A stretch of DNA of 64,000 nucleotides from Rhizobacter sp. AJA081-3 (GTDB lineage Bacteria; Pseudomonadota; Gammaproteobacteria; Burkholderiales; Burkholderiaceae_C): positions 3,410,001 to 3,474,000 of the forward strand of contig NZ_CP059067.1 in assembly GCF_017795745.1 (NCBI RefSeq). The letters run 5' to 3'. Below, piece by piece: positions 1 to 8,976 of this stretch. Position 1 is the first letter of the stretch, and each line of letters starts with the position of its first letter. Made by a program: the position numbers and the translations under genes. The notes below the pieces were generated by a model. That model saw nothing but the letters and a program-made list of their open reading frames with translations. It was not told where the DNA came from and ran no database searches.

Positions 1-1037
1 GCGGAGGTATCTTTGACTACGATCGCAAAGCGCTTCGGCTGAACGAAGTCAACGCCGCGCTCGAGAACCCGAACGTCTGGAACGAGCCCAAGCGGGCGCA
101 GGAACTCGGCCGCGAGAAGAAGTCGCTGGAGACCGTGGTCGGCACCATCGACCACCTGGCGAGCAACCTCGCCGACAACACCGAGCTGTACGAGATGTCG
201 AAGGCGGACGCCGACTTCGACGGCCTGGCCGCGATCGAGGCCGAGGCGGGCAAGCTGGCCGAGACCGTCGGGCAGCTCGAGTTCCGCCGCATGTTCAACA
301 ACCCGGCGGACCCGTCCAACTGCTTCATCGACATCCAGGCCGGAGCCGGCGGCACCGAAGCCTGCGACTGGGCTTCGATGCTGCTGCGCCAGTACCTCAA
401 GTACTGCGAGCGCAAGGGCTTCAAGACCGAGGTGATGGAAGAGACCGAAGGCGACGTGGCGGGCATCCGCAGCGCCACCATCAAGGTCGAGGGCGAGTAC
501 GCCTTCGGCCTGCTGCGCACCGAGACCGGCGTGCACCGGCTGGTGCGCAAGAGCCCGTTCGACTCCTCGGGCGGCCGCCACACCAGCTTCGCCAGCCTGT
601 TCGTCTACCCCGAGGTGGACGACTCGATCGAGATCGAGATCAACCCGGCCGACGTGCGCACCGACACCTTCCGCGCCAGCGGTGCGGGCGGCCAGCACAT
701 CAACAAGACCGACTCGGCGGTGCGCCTGACGCACATCCCCACCGGCATCGTGGTGCAGTGCCAGAACGACCGCAGCCAGCACCGCAACCGCGACGAGGCC
801 TGGCAGATGCTGCGCTCGCGCCTGTACGAGCACGAGATGCGCAAGCAGAGGGAGGCGCAGCAGAAGCTCGAGGACACCAAGACCGACGTCGGCTGGGGCC
901 ACCAGATCCGCAGCTACGTGCTCGACCAGAGCCGCATCAAGGACCTGCGCACCAACGTCGAGATCAGCAACACGCAGAAGGTGCTCGACGGTGACCTCGA
1001 CGCCCTCATCGAAGCGAGCCTGAAGCAAGGTGTCTGA
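1..1037 (+). CDS. prfB: Peptide chain release factor 2 (RF2), 5' truncated by the window edge, with programmed +1 frameshift
   Basis: RF2 recognises UGA and UAA stop codons and triggers peptide release on the ribosome. The downstream reading frame runs from base 15 to 1037 (340 codons plus stop). It holds the SPF stop-codon-recognition tripeptide (within [11 protein letters not shown]) and the GGQ peptidyl-hydrolysis motif ([12 protein letters not shown]). The short upstream reading frame is mostly outside the window. It enters as ..TAT CTT and stops at TGA (14-16), and the ribosome must slip +1 to continue as GAC TAC GAT. With about 25 missing N-terminal codons the length would be near the usual 365. 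The 3' end overlaps the next gene by 8 nt. Motifs and family are unambiguous. Synthesis is autoregulated by RF2 level through the frameshift, as known for the family. Confidence 0.97.
   Translation, partial: GGIFDYDRKALRLNEVNAALENPNVWNEPKRAQELGREKKSLETVVGTIDHLASNLADNTELYEMSKADADFDGLAAIEAEAGKLAETVGQLEFRRMFNNPADPSNCFIDIQAGAGGTEACDWASMLLRQYLKYCERKGFKTEVMEETEGDVAGIRSATIKVEGEYAFGLLRTETGVHRLVRKSPFDSSGGRHTSFASLFVYPEVDDSIEIEINPADVRTDTFRASGAGGQHINKTDSAVRLTHIPTGIVVQCQNDRSQHRNRDEAWQMLRSRLYEHEMRKQREAQQKLEDTKTDVGWGHQIRSYVLDQSRIKDLRTNVEISNTQKVLDGDLDALIEASLKQGV
3..17 (+). promoter_or_regulatory. prfB programmed +1 frameshift signal
   Basis: The sequence reads GGAGG (3-7), TAT (8-10), CTT (11-13), TGA (14-16), C (17). 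This is the known RF2 arrangement: an internal Shine-Dalgarno three bases before the CTT slippery codon, then an in-frame TGA followed by C, a weak termination context. After the slip, decoding continues in the frame of the main RF2 reading frame (GAC at 15-17). Confidence 0.93.
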
Positions 1038-1713
1038 GGCCGTGTCCAAGGTGCAGGCCTTCCTCTTCGACCTCGATGGCACGCTGATCGACAGCATGCC
1101 GCACCACCACGATGCGTGGGTGGCGTGGCATGCGCGGCGCGGTCTGGCCATCGATGCCAACGCCTTCTTCACGGCCACCGCCGGGCGCTCGAACGACGAG
1201 ATCCTGGCCGACATGTTCCCCGCGGCCTCGGCCGAAGAGCGGCTGGCGATGGCGCACGAGAAGGAAACGCTGTACCGCGAGATCGCCGCGCCGAAGCTGG
1301 CGCTGGTGGCCGGCGCGAAGGAGTTCATCGAGCGCTCGCTGGCCGCCGGCATCCGCCTGGCGGTGTGCACCGCGTCGACGACGGAGAACATGAAGCTCGC
1401 CTTCGCGCGCTTCCCGATCGACCGCTGGGTCGAGACGGTGGTCAGCCCCGCCGACGGCCTGCGCGGTAAGCCGCACCCGGACATCTTTCTGGAAGCCGCG
1501 CGACGGCTCGGCCTGGCGCCTGCGCGCTGCGTCGTCTTCGAGGATGCGCCGCTGGGCATCGAAGGCGCGCGCCGCGCCGGCATGGGCGCCGTGGCCTTGA
1601 CGACCACGCTGCCGCTGGCGGCCTTCTCGAGCTACCCGAACCTGCTGGCGAGCGCGGCGGACTTCCGCACGCTCGCTCCCTCTGCCCTGACGAAAGAAGC
1701 CCCCCATGCGTGA
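1030..1713 (+). CDS. HAD-superfamily sugar-phosphate phosphatase / beta-phosphoglucomutase-like hydrolase
   Basis: The 227-aa protein starts at GTG 1030, inside the end of prfB. It carries all HAD motifs: DxDGT (D14, D16), the motif II Thr/Ser in CTAST, the motif III Lys in RGKPHPD, and the motif IV acidic pair in [13 protein letters not shown]. The alpha-helical cap sits between motifs I and II, as in the subfamily I enzymes YqaB, YniC and beta-phosphoglucomutase. It is expected to be a cytosolic Mg-dependent phosphatase of a small phosphorylated metabolite, probably a sugar phosphate. The exact substrate cannot be told from sequence. Overlap with prfB (8 nt) and pepN (8 nt) indicates co-transcription. 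GTG 1042 is an alternative start. Confidence 0.88.
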   Translation: MSEAVSKVQAFLFDLDGTLIDSMPHHHDAWVAWHARRGLAIDANAFFTATAGRSNDEILADMFPAASAEERLAMAHEKETLYREIAAPKLALVAGAKEFIERSLAAGIRLAVCTASTTENMKLAFARFPIDRWVETVVSPADGLRGKPHPDIFLEAARRLGLAPARCVVFEDAPLGIEGARRAGMGAVALTTTLPLAAFSSYPNLLASAADFRTLAPSALTKEAPHA

Positions 1714-4378
1714 AGGCATTGCCCAAGCAGTACGACGCGCCGACTACGCCGCGCCGGCCTACTGGATCCGCAGCGTCGAGCTCACCTTCGACCTCGACCC
1801 GGTGCGCACCATCGTCGCCAGCCGCATGGCCATCGTGCGCAACGCCGCCGGCGCCGGCGGCCCGCTTCGCCTGCACGGCGAGGATCTCGAGCCGCTGCGC
1901 GTGCTCGCCAACGGGCAGAGCGTGTCGTTCCGCAGCGAGGCCGGCGAGCTGGTCATCGACAACCCGCCCGAGGGTGACTTCACGCTGGAGATCCGCAACA
2001 CCTGCTCTCCGGAGAAGAACACCCAGCTGTCGGGCCTGTACACCTCGGGCGGCGGCTTCTTCACGCAGTGCGAGGCGGAGGGCTTCCGCCGCATCACCTA
2101 CTTCCTGGACCGGCCGGACGTGATGGCGGTCTACACGGTCACGTTGCGCGCCAGCAAGTCGCGCTACCCGGTGCTGCTGTCCAACGGCAACCTGGTCGAG
2201 CAGGGCGATCTCGACAACGGCCGCCACTTCGCGAAGTGGCACGATCCCTTCCCGAAACCGAGCTACCTGTTCGCCTTGGTCGCCGCCAACCTGGTGGCGC
2301 GCGAGCAGCACATCCGCACGCGCTCGGGCAAGAACCACTTGCTGCAGGTGTGGGTGCGCCGCGGCGACCTCGACAAGACCGAGCATGCGATGAACTCGCT
2401 GATCGCCTCGGTGGTGTGGGACGAGGCGCGCTTCAAGCTGCCGCTGGACCTGGACCGCTTCATGATCGTCGCCGTCGGCGACTTCAACATGGGCGCGATG
2501 GAGAACAAAGGGCTGAACATCTTCAACACGAAGTACGTTCTCGCGCACCCGGCCACCGCCACCGACGACGACTACGCCGGCATCGAGAGCGTGGTCGGCC
2601 ACGAGTACTTCCACAACTGGACGGGCAACCGCATCACCTGCCGCGACTGGTTCCAGCTCAGCCTGAAGGAAGGGCTGACGGTGTTCCGCGACCAGGAGTT
2701 CAGCCAGGACATGTCGGGCTCGGCGACGGCGCGCGCCGTCAAGCGCATCGCCGACGTGCACTCGCTGCGCGAGATGCAGTTCCCCGAGGACGCCGGCACC
2801 ATGGCGCACCCGGTGCGCCCCGACGCGTATGTCGAGATCAACAACTTCTACACCGCCACCGTCTACGAGAAGGGCGCCGAAGTCGTGCGCATGATGCAGA
2901 CGCTGGTGGGCCGCGACGGCTTCGCCAAGGGCATGTCGCTGTACTTCGAACGCCACGACGGCCAGGCCGTCACCTGCGACGATTTCGCGCAGGCCATCGC
3001 CGACGCCAACCCCGGCAGCGAGCTCGCGCGCACGCTGCCGCAGTTCAAGCGCTGGTATGCGCAGGCCGGCACGCCACGGGTCACCGCACGCGGCCGCTAT
3101 GACGCTCCGACGCGCACCTACACGCTGGCGCTCGACCAGCACTGCCAGCCCACGCACGGCCAGGCCGAGAAGCAGCCTTACGTGATCCCGGTGGCGATGG
3201 GCCTGCTCTCGCGCGACGGCCAGCCGATGGCACTGCGCCTGGAAGACGAGCCGCCGACCACCGCCACCGAACGCGTGCTGGTGCTCGAGGAGGCGCGCAG
3301 CTTCTACACCTTCGTCGATGTCGACAGCGAGCCGGTGCCCTCGCTGCTGCGCCACTTCTCGGCGCCGGTGACCCTGGTCGACGGCCTGCACGACGCCGAC
3401 CTGCTGGTGCTGCTGGCGCACGACCCCGACGCCTTCAACCGCTGGGAGGCCGGCCAGCGCCTGGCGCTGAACCGCCTGCTCGCTGCGGTGCGCAGCGACG
3501 CGCCGCTGCAGCTCGACGCCGCCTTCACCGGCGCGATGCGCGAGGTGCTGCGCCACCCGACGCTCGACGCCGCCTTCAAGACGCTGGTGCTCACGCCACC
3601 GAGCGAGACCTACATCGCCGAGCAGTTGGAGTCGGTCGACCCGCAGCGCGTCCATGCGGCCCGCGAGGCGATGGTGCTGCAGCTGGCACAGGCGCTCCAC
3701 GCCGACTGGGAATGGGCCTGGGATGCGCATCAGGTGGGCGGCCCCTACTCACCTGCCCCGGAGCCGGCGGGCCGCCGCGCGCTGGCCAACCTGGCGCTGG
3801 CGATGCTGTGCCTGGACGCCACCGCGCGCGGCGACGTGCTCTGGCAAGGCCGCGCCTACCAGCGCTTCAAGGACGCCGCCAACATGACCGACCGCGAGGG
3901 TGCGCTGTGGGCGCTGCTGGCCTCGCATTCGGAGATGGCCGACCTGGCGCTGCCGCGCTTCCACGACCTGTTCCGCGGCGATGCGCTGGTCATCGACAAG
4001 TGGTTCGCGCTGCAGGCCAGCGCACCGGAGCGCGACGGCCGCGTCTTCGCGCGCGCCAAGGCGCTGCTCAAGCACCCCGACTTCACGCTGCACAACCCGA
4101 ACCGCGCGCGCAGCCTGGTGCGCTCGCTGTGCGGCGACAACCCGGCGGCCTTCCACCGCGCCGACGCGGCGGGCTACGTGTTCTGGAGCGAGCGTGTGAT
4201 CGAGCTCGATGCCTTCAATCCGCAGCTGGCCTCGCGCATCGCCCGCGTGATGGACCGCTGGGCCCAGCTGGCCGAACCCTACCGCAGCGCCGCGCGCGAG
4301 GCCATCGCCCGCGTGGCCGCGCGCACCGACCTGTCCAACGACGTGCGTGAGGTCGTCACGCGAGCCCTGGAGACCTGA
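1706..4378 (+). CDS. pepN: Aminopeptidase N (M1 family, alanyl aminopeptidase)
   Basis: The 890-aa protein matches the usual PepN length (about 870-900). It shows the M1 exopeptidase motif GAMEN (near residue 262) and the zinc site HEYFH (near 298-302) with the third ligand Glu in [13 protein letters not shown] (near 321). These positions agree with the well-studied E. coli enzyme. The N-terminus ([11 protein letters not shown], then LTFDLDP) aligns with the PepN saddle domain, and the C-terminal half is the helical domain. It is a cytosolic zinc aminopeptidase that recycles oligopeptides. It overlaps the HAD gene by 8 nt and is followed after 2 nt by fbp, so the cluster reads as one operon. 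Confidence 0.97.
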   Translation: MREGIAQAVRRADYAAPAYWIRSVELTFDLDPVRTIVASRMAIVRNAAGAGGPLRLHGEDLEPLRVLANGQSVSFRSEAGELVIDNPPEGDFTLEIRNTCSPEKNTQLSGLYTSGGGFFTQCEAEGFRRITYFLDRPDVMAVYTVTLRASKSRYPVLLSNGNLVEQGDLDNGRHFAKWHDPFPKPSYLFALVAANLVAREQHIRTRSGKNHLLQVWVRRGDLDKTEHAMNSLIASVVWDEARFKLPLDLDRFMIVAVGDFNMGAMENKGLNIFNTKYVLAHPATATDDDYAGIESVVGHEYFHNWTGNRITCRDWFQLSLKEGLTVFRDQEFSQDMSGSATARAVKRIADVHSLREMQFPEDAGTMAHPVRPDAYVEINNFYTATVYEKGAEVVRMMQTLVGRDGFAKGMSLYFERHDGQAVTCDDFAQAIADANPGSELARTLPQFKRWYAQAGTPRVTARGRYDAPTRTYTLALDQHCQPTHGQAEKQPYVIPVAMGLLSRDGQPMALRLEDEPPTTATERVLVLEEARSFYTFVDVDSEPVPSLLRHFSAPVTLVDGLHDADLLVLLAHDPDAFNRWEAGQRLALNRLLAAVRSDAPLQLDAAFTGAMREVLRHPTLDAAFKTLVLTPPSETYIAEQLESVDPQRVHAAREAMVLQLAQALHADWEWAWDAHQVGGPYSPAPEPAGRRALANLALAMLCLDATARGDVLWQGRAYQRFKDAANMTDREGALWALLASHSEMADLALPRFHDLFRGDALVIDKWFALQASAPERDGRVFARAKALLKHPDFTLHNPNRARSLVRSLCGDNPAAFHRADAAGYVFWSERVIELDAFNPQLASRIARVMDRWAQLAEPYRSAAREAIARVAARTDLSNDVREVVTRALET

Positions 4379-4380
4379 AC

Positions 4381-5391
4381 GTGGCCCGAAGAATCAGCCT
4401 GACGCAGTACCTCGTCGAACAGCAGCGCGAGCACGGGCACATCCCGGCCGAGCTGCGCCTGCTCATCGAGGTGGTGGCGCGCGCCTGCAAGACCATCGCG
4501 ATCTCGGTGAACAAGGGCGCGCTCGGCGAGGTGCTGGGCAGCGCGCACACCGAGAACGTGCAGGGCGAGGTGCAGAAGAAGCTCGACATCATCTCCAACG
4601 AGGTGCTGATCGAGGCCAACGAATGGGGCGGCCACCTCGCCGCCATGGCCAGCGAGGAGATGGACTCCATCCACGTCGTGCCGAACCGCTACCCGCAGGG
4701 CGAGTACCTGCTGCTGTTCGACCCGCTCGACGGCTCGAGCAACATCGACGTCAACGTCAGCATCGGCACCATCTTCTCGGTGCTGCGCAAGGTCGGCCAC
4801 CACCGCGGCGTCAGCGAGCAGGACTTCCTGCAGGCCGGCCGCGCCCAGGCTGCTGCAGGCTATTGCGTCTACGGCCCGCAGACCATGCTGGTGCTGACCG
4901 TCGGCGAAGGCGTGGCGATGTTCACGCTCGACCGCGAGATGGGCTCCTGGGTGCTGACCGCCGACCAGGTGCAGCTCCCGGCCGACACGAAGGAGTTCGC
5001 GGTCAACATGAGCAACATGCGCCACTGGGCGCCGCCGATGAAGCGCTACATCGACGAGTGCCTGGCCGGCAAGGAAGGCCCGCGCGGCAAGGACTTCAAC
5101 ATGCGCTGGGTGGCCAGCATGGTGGCCGACGTGCACCGCATCCTGACGCGCGGCGGCGTGTTCATCTACCCCTGGGACAAGCGCGAGCCCGACAAGCCCG
5201 GCAAGCTGCGCCTGCTCTACGAGGCCAACCCGATGAGCTTCCTGATCGAGCAGGCCGGTGGTTCGGCCACCAACGGCTCGCAGCGCATTCTCGACATCGT
5301 GCCGACCAAGCTGCACGAACGGGTCAGCGTGATGCTCGGCTCGAAGAACGAGGTCGAGCGTGTGACCGAGTACCACCGCGAATCGGCCTGA
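4381..5391 (+). CDS. fbp: Fructose-1,6-bisphosphatase class 1
   Basis: The 336-aa protein begins at GTG 4381, two bases after the pepN stop. It carries the FBPase metal/phosphate motif [10 protein letters not shown] followed by SIGTIFSV. The conserved C-terminal part ends [19 protein letters not shown], then [14 protein letters not shown]. The enzyme hydrolyses fructose 1,6-bisphosphate to fructose 6-phosphate in gluconeogenesis and, in autotrophs, the Calvin cycle. Length is typical for bacterial class 1. The pepN-fbp order is a recurrent arrangement in Burkholderiales. Confidence 0.97.
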   Translation: MARRISLTQYLVEQQREHGHIPAELRLLIEVVARACKTIAISVNKGALGEVLGSAHTENVQGEVQKKLDIISNEVLIEANEWGGHLAAMASEEMDSIHVVPNRYPQGEYLLLFDPLDGSSNIDVNVSIGTIFSVLRKVGHHRGVSEQDFLQAGRAQAAAGYCVYGPQTMLVLTVGEGVAMFTLDREMGSWVLTADQVQLPADTKEFAVNMSNMRHWAPPMKRYIDECLAGKEGPRGKDFNMRWVASMVADVHRILTRGGVFIYPWDKREPDKPGKLRLLYEANPMSFLIEQAGGSATNGSQRILDIVPTKLHERVSVMLGSKNEVERVTEYHRESA

Positions 5392-5401
5392 GCCCGGCGC
5401 G

Positions 5402-6070
5402 ATGGGCCAGCTCTACCTGGTGCGGCATGGGCAAGCCTCGTTCGGCAGCGACGACTACGACCGCTTGAGCGAACTCGGCCGCCGCCAGTGCGTGCGACTG
5501 GGCGAGCACTTCCGCCAGTCCGGCGTGGTGTTCGAGGCGGCACTGACCGGCACGCTGAGGCGCCAGGTCGACTCGCTGGCCGGCATCGCCCAGGGCATGC
5601 AGATGGCGCCCCAGGCGCACGCCTGGCCGGGGCTGAACGAGTACGACGGCGACGCCCTGGTGGCGGCGATCCACCCCGGCCCGATCGCGCCGCCGCGCAG
5701 CGACGAGGCGGTACGCCAGCACTTCCGGCTGCTGCGCGAGGGCCTGCAGGCCTGGATGGACGGCCGCAGCGAGCCGCTGGGCATGCCCAGCTACGTGGAC
5801 TTCGTGGCCGGCGTGTGCGAGGCGCTCGACCATGTGCGCAGGGCGCATGAAGGCGCGGTGCTGATCGTCTCCAGCGGCGGCCCGATCGCCACCGCGGTGG
5901 CCGCGGTGCTGGGCGCGCCCAAGGCCACCGCGATCGAGCTGAACCTGCGCATCCGCAACAGCGCCGTGACGGAGTTCGTGTTCACGCCCAAGCGGCATTC
6001 GCTGCTGAGCTTCAACGCCCTGCCGCATCTCACGGACCCGGCACTGGCCGACTGGATCACCTACAGCTGA
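5402..6070 (+). CDS. Histidine phosphatase (phosphoglycerate-mutase-like) family protein
   Basis: The 222-aa protein begins MGQLYLVRHGQAS, with the catalytic RHG at residues 8-10. The second catalytic His of the superfamily is not preserved in the usual SHG form: the stretch VLIVSSGGPIATAV has SSGG where SHGG is common. This suggests altered catalysis or a binding role. The gene starts 10 nt after fbp and ends 25 nt before the tRNA, and is probably the last gene of the operon. The substrate is unknown. Confidence 0.85.
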   Translation: MGQLYLVRHGQASFGSDDYDRLSELGRRQCVRLGEHFRQSGVVFEAALTGTLRRQVDSLAGIAQGMQMAPQAHAWPGLNEYDGDALVAAIHPGPIAPPRSDEAVRQHFRLLREGLQAWMDGRSEPLGMPSYVDFVAGVCEALDHVRRAHEGAVLIVSSGGPIATAVAAVLGAPKATAIELNLRIRNSAVTEFVFTPKRHSLLSFNALPHLTDPALADWITYS

Positions 6071-6077
6071 GCCGGGC

Positions 6078-6083
6078 TATAAT
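6078..6083 (+). promoter_or_regulatory. -10 box (TATAAT) of the tRNA-Thr gene
   Basis: A perfect TATAAT lies 12 bases before the first base of the tRNA. The -35 region falls in the end of the preceding gene and has no clear TTGACA match. Confidence 0.6.
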
Positions 6084-6095
6084 CTGCGGCTTCAC

Positions 6096-6171
6096 GCCGG
6101 TGTAGCTCAGTTGGTAGAGCAGCGCATTCGTAATGCGAAGGTCGGGAGTTCGACTCTTCTCACCGGCACCA
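6096..6171 (+). tRNA. tRNA-Thr (anticodon CGT)
   Basis: The 76-nt cloverleaf has a 7-bp acceptor stem (GCCGGTG pairing with CACCGGC), the D-loop sequence AGCTCAGTTGGTAGAGC, and anticodon loop ATTCGTAAT with anticodon CGT reading ACG (Thr). The T-arm contains GTTCGACTC, and CCA is encoded at 6169-6171. Accessory DNA begins right after its terminator, so it is a plausible insertion landmark. I saw no second copy of its 3' end in the window. Confidence 0.97.
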
Positions 6172-6178
6172 ACACCTG

Positions 6179-6211
6179 TAGGGCCCGCCAGCGAGCGGGC
6201 CCTAACTTTTT
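6179..6211 (+). terminator. Rho-independent terminator after tRNA-Thr
   Basis: A 10-bp perfect stem (TAGGGCCCGC pairing with GCGGGCCCTA) with a 6-nt loop is followed by a TTTTT run at 6207-6211. Confidence 0.9.
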
Positions 6212-6248
6212 GGGCCGCATGGGCTGCACTTGCGGCCCATGCGGCCCA
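6211..6248. repeat. Strong 14-bp inverted repeat directly after the tRNA terminator
   Basis: TGGGCCGCATGGGC (6211-6224) is the exact reverse complement of 6235-6248, with a 10-nt loop. A further GCGGCCCA copy follows at 6250-6257. It could stop minus-strand transcription coming from the ubiquitin-like operon, but no T-run supports that. It may be a REP-like element at the island edge. Confidence 0.6.
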
Positions 6249-6548
6249 CGCGGCCCATTGACCTTCGCACGAAGTGGCCTGGGCCGCAGCGGCGGGTCGA
6301 GCCGCAGGCGCCGATGCGCTGCGTCAAGCCGGCCGTTGGACGGCCGAGTCTTTGGCGTTGCGACGGGTCAAGGCCTTCACTTTGGACTGCTGGGATAGGT
6401 CCACCCACGTGCATGTGGTGCACTCTTGGGCTGCTTCGCAGCGGTTGCTGCCATTCCGCCCGTTTAGGCGAATTGACGCTTAGGACCATGAAGCTGACGA
6501 TGGGCGCAACTAGAGGGCTCAGCGGATCGCTATTGACGAGATTCTCGA
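6249..6548. other. Non-coding stretch between the tRNA terminator region and the minus-strand operon
   Basis: Open frames here overlap on both strands but none has a recognisable family, ribosome binding site or continuity with neighbours. I see no gene in it. It is the trailer of the minus-strand operon. Confidence 0.5.
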
Positions 6549-6998
6549 CTACTTCGAAAGCCATCCCCAGAGCCGAGACCATGGCTCTCTGCCTCGCTCG
6601 GTACCGTTCGCATGCGTAGCCGAAGGCGAGTCCATTGATGCAGGCGGCGAAGCCTTGTTGAAGTACGACTGCTTCGCGCGCTTGTCGCGGCTTCGTTCGG
6701 CTTCGACCTGAGCATTGGTCCACGAACCGCACTCGATGACGCGCCCCCTCTTGATCACATAGTGCGACCGGCAGTCCTGGTTCCAGTTGCCCACCGACGG
6801 ATTGAGCGTCACGGACTCACCGTCGAATGTCATCGCCCAATCTGTGGGCGTAAACGGAGTCACCACGCGCTCACCACACCCGCAGCAGCATGCGTGCACT
6901 GCGGTCGCGTAGTCCATCGAGATGTACAACACGCCCGGCTCTAGCTCACGCGGCACGTTGCGGACAAAGCGATGCTCCAGGTGCTGGTGACGCATCAT
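6549..6998 (-). CDS. DUF6527 family protein, putative zinc-binding partner of a ubiquitin-like conjugation operon
   Basis: I place the start at ATG 6998, which overlaps the stop of the E1-like gene as ATGA, giving 149 aa. The longer upstream open frame is coding sequence of the neighbour. A Cys cluster at residues 37-41 (CCCGC) is followed by VVTPFTPTDW, then SVGNWNQDCRSHYVI with Cys76 and His79. This pattern, Cys pair plus GNW..CrSHY, is the hallmark of DUF6527. The Cys/His residues could bind zinc. The biochemical role is unknown; members sit next to multi-ubiquitin and ThiF genes, so a role as ligase, hydrolase or adaptor in that pathway is an inference. The tail after residue 100 is polar and less conserved in appearance. 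It is the last gene of the six-gene operon. Confidence 0.82.
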   Translation of the reverse strand: MMRHQHLEHRFVRNVPRELEPGVLYISMDYATAVHACCCGCGERVVTPFTPTDWAMTFDGESVTLNPSVGNWNQDCRSHYVIKRGRVIECGSWTNAQVEAERSRDKRAKQSYFNKASPPASMDSPSATHANGTERGREPWSRLWGWLSK

Positions 6999-8176
6999 GT
7001 CTGGTCTCCATTGAGCAGCATGCCGCCATCGGTGGTGTATGTGCTGTGGTGTTCGTTTTCCAGATCGCGGTAGAAGCCTCGGAGCTTTTTCCACTTCACC
7101 ACCGCCAGGCACGCGTTCAGGGCATTCAGGTCGGCAACCTGGATGTTGGACGCGTAAAGGTCCTGACCGCCACCTCCCGCGAAGGAGATGCGGCTCTGGT
7201 GAACGTGTTCGCGCTTCTCAGGCGTGCTGGTGGTGACGCGCAGGATGCCCCCCAGGCTGCCGTTGGTAAGTTCCAGCCCCATGCCGACGTCGATGAAGGG
7301 CACGCCCAGCGCCTCAAGCTTGGCCACGACGGCGCGCTTCTCCTCGCCGGCGTCCATGCTCAGGAAGGCGAAGGTGATGCCGTCCAGCAACCCGAGCGAC
7401 TCAGCCTTCATCTCCACGGGGTGCGCCTCGATAAATCGGTGCATGCGCCCGTAGATGCCCTTCAGGTAGTGCACCTTCATCGGGGCATCCCGCAGCTCCT
7501 CCAGGGTCGGCGCGCCGGGTGCACGGAAGGCGTTGTGCGACAGGAAGACGTCGGGGTCGAACAGGCGAATCTGCTTCACCGGCGTCTTCGCCACGAAGTC
7601 GAGGATGTAGCCGCCGGTGCCGCCGAGGCCGATGATGGCCACGACCTCCTGCTCCAGCTTGGCTGCCAGCGCGCCAATCCCGACTCGGCTGGAGGCCGTG
7701 TCGAGGTAGTTGAAAACGCTGGCCTCGTCGTCCTCGTCGCCGCCTCGAAACACGCGCGGGCTGAGGCCCGGCTGTAGCACTGCGGCCGGACCCGCCAAGA
7801 TGGTCGCGTAGGTCGACATCTTGGCGTAATAGTCCGGGTAGCCCAGATCGCTCGGCTTGCTGGAGAAGGTGAACCGTGCCTTGAGCCCGTGGCCAAGGTC
7901 AGTGTTCGGCTGTTGGTGCGAAATGCCTGGCAAGGGCGTTCCATCGGCGTTGCAAGGGAAATCGCCGTCCCAGTTGATGACGTGCGTTTCGGGTTTGCGG
8001 GTACGGTCGCCGGCCAGGTCAAGGGCCGACGACAGCGTACCGAAGCGCACCTGGCGCTGCGCATCGACGTAGGGCACCTCCAGCATCACCAGGAGGCTGC
8101 CCTGGATGCGCATGAAGTAACCCTCCGAGCGAAGGCGGGCCAAGTCTGGATTAGGACTGAACAGTGCGCGTGACAT
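6995..8176 (-). CDS. E1-like ThiF adenylyltransferase with N-terminal DUF6791 (E2-like) domain
   Basis: The 393-aa protein starts at ATG 8176, 26 nt inside the end of the multi-ubiquitin gene. Residues 1 to about 160 form the DUF6791-type domain, with a single Cys75 in HVINWDGDFPCNADG. Residues about 175-393 form the ThiF/E1 Rossmann domain with the nucleotide loop GLGGTGG (183-189), DPD (207-209), and Asn215 and Arg218 expected to contact ATP. It should adenylate the C-terminus of a ubiquitin-like protein. Only two cysteines exist in the chain (Cys75 and one near 356), so the usual E1 crossover-loop cysteine is missing. Cys75 is the best thioester candidate. ATGA overlap with the DUF6527 gene shows translational coupling. 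Confidence 0.88.
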   Translation of the reverse strand: MSRALFSPNPDLARLRSEGYFMRIQGSLLVMLEVPYVDAQRQVRFGTLSSALDLAGDRTRKPETHVINWDGDFPCNADGTPLPGISHQQPNTDLGHGLKARFTFSSKPSDLGYPDYYAKMSTYATILAGPAAVLQPGLSPRVFRGGDEDDEASVFNYLDTASSRVGIGALAAKLEQEVVAIIGLGGTGGYILDFVAKTPVKQIRLFDPDVFLSHNAFRAPGAPTLEELRDAPMKVHYLKGIYGRMHRFIEAHPVEMKAESLGLLDGITFAFLSMDAGEEKRAVVAKLEALGVPFIDVGMGLELTNGSLGGILRVTTSTPEKREHVHQSRISFAGGGGQDLYASNIQVADLNALNACLAVVKWKKLRGFYRDLENEHHSTYTTDGGMLLNGDQT

Positions 8177-8891
8177 TGAAGATGGTGCCTTGCTTCTTGA
8201 CTTCGACGGAGCCGCCCTCGCCGAGCTCGCCGGCGTGGGGGAGCGAGGCAGCATTGCGGTAGGTCATCGAGAACTTCACGTTGGTCTCGCCGGCCGCGTT
8301 CGGGTAGTACAGCTTGACCACCTGCTCGAAGGTGACGTGCTTGTCCGGCACGGTCTTCTCTTCAGAGTTGACCAAGATGACGTAGCCCGTGTCCGGCTTG
8401 GGCGCGGTGATGAAGCGCTCGATGCCGGGCGCGTCAAGGTTGAAGAGCTCGTCCGGGTCGATCAGGCGGTCTTGACCGCCGCGAACCTCCAAGAACACGG
8501 CCTCATCCGGCGACGCATCGGCGAGGTCGTACAGGACGCTGCCCAGGATGTCGGCGCGGCCCCACGCCTGTTGGCGGTCGTTCAGCGAGAACTTGAAGTC
8601 GCGGTCAGACTTGAACGCGATGAAGCGTTCGGCTCCCTTGTCGCGGAGGTCGAAGGTCTCGTCGAGGCGGACGTCCTCGAAGTCTCCCGTGTCCAGGTAG
8701 GCGAACAGGATGTAGTCAGCGCGGTGGTCCAGGCCCGCGCCGGCCAGGATTTGCCGGCCGGTGGGAACCGGGTCGGGCACATCAATGTTGCGGAAAGTCA
8801 GCCCCTCCAGGGCAAACCGGATGCGGTAGGCCGAAGCCTCCCTCAAGGCACGACCCTCGCGGATCGCTTCACCAACGTCGTCGTAGTTCAT
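8151..8891 (-). CDS. Multi-ubiquitin domain protein (three tandem ubiquitin-like beta-grasp domains)
   Basis: The 246-aa protein starts at ATG 8891 with AGGA five bases upstream. Three repeated units can be seen. Unit 1 is about 22-95 (AYRIRFALEG .. AERFIAFKSD). Unit 2 is about 97-164 (DRDFKFSLND .. IERFITAPK). Unit 3 is about 169-246 (GYVILVNSEEKT .. GTIFNVTRTVQS). Units 1 and 2 share the ending pattern (D/G)xERFI, and unit 3 matches the Multi_ubiq type. The C-terminus ends RTVQS, with no di-glycine, so activation by the adjacent E1 would need processing or a different chemistry. Its neighbours are an E2/E1 fusion and a DUF6527 protein, as expected for this kind of modifier. Localisation is cytosolic; no signal or membrane segment is seen. 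Confidence 0.88.
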   Translation of the reverse strand: MNYDDVGEAIREGRALREASAYRIRFALEGLTFRNIDVPDPVPTGRQILAGAGLDHRADYILFAYLDTGDFEDVRLDETFDLRDKGAERFIAFKSDRDFKFSLNDRQQAWGRADILGSVLYDLADASPDEAVFLEVRGGQDRLIDPDELFNLDAPGIERFITAPKPDTGYVILVNSEEKTVPDKHVTFEQVVKLYYPNAAGETNVKFSMTYRNAASLPHAGELGEGGSVEVKKQGTIFNVTRTVQS

Positions 8892-8909
8892 ATGTTCCTT
8901 TTGAAGTCT

Positions 8910-8934
8910 GTAGGCAGCTCCATTGCTGCCCTAC
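8910..8934 (-). promoter_or_regulatory. Leader hairpin before the multi-ubiquitin gene
   Basis: A nine-base arm at 8910-8918 pairs with 8925-8934 (one bulged C) around a TCCATT loop. It lies in the 85-nt gap between the helicase gene and the multi-ubiquitin ribosome binding site, the only real gap in the operon. It could stabilise the downstream message or attenuate read-through; no T-run is present. Confidence 0.4.
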
Positions 8935-8976
8935 ATCCACTCAATCGGACCGACCTGACGCCGCCGGTAAACTTTT

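Noticed and set aside
1442..3730. Long minus-strand open frame (762 codons) over the pepN gene
   Set aside because: It is antisense to the unambiguous pepN frame, rich in Arg, Ala, Val and Gly as shadows of high-GC genes are, and has no family similarity.
6202..6732. Minus-strand frame of 176 codons after the tRNA
   Set aside because: It partly overlaps the DUF6527 gene in another frame, includes the tRNA terminator repeat and has no domain.
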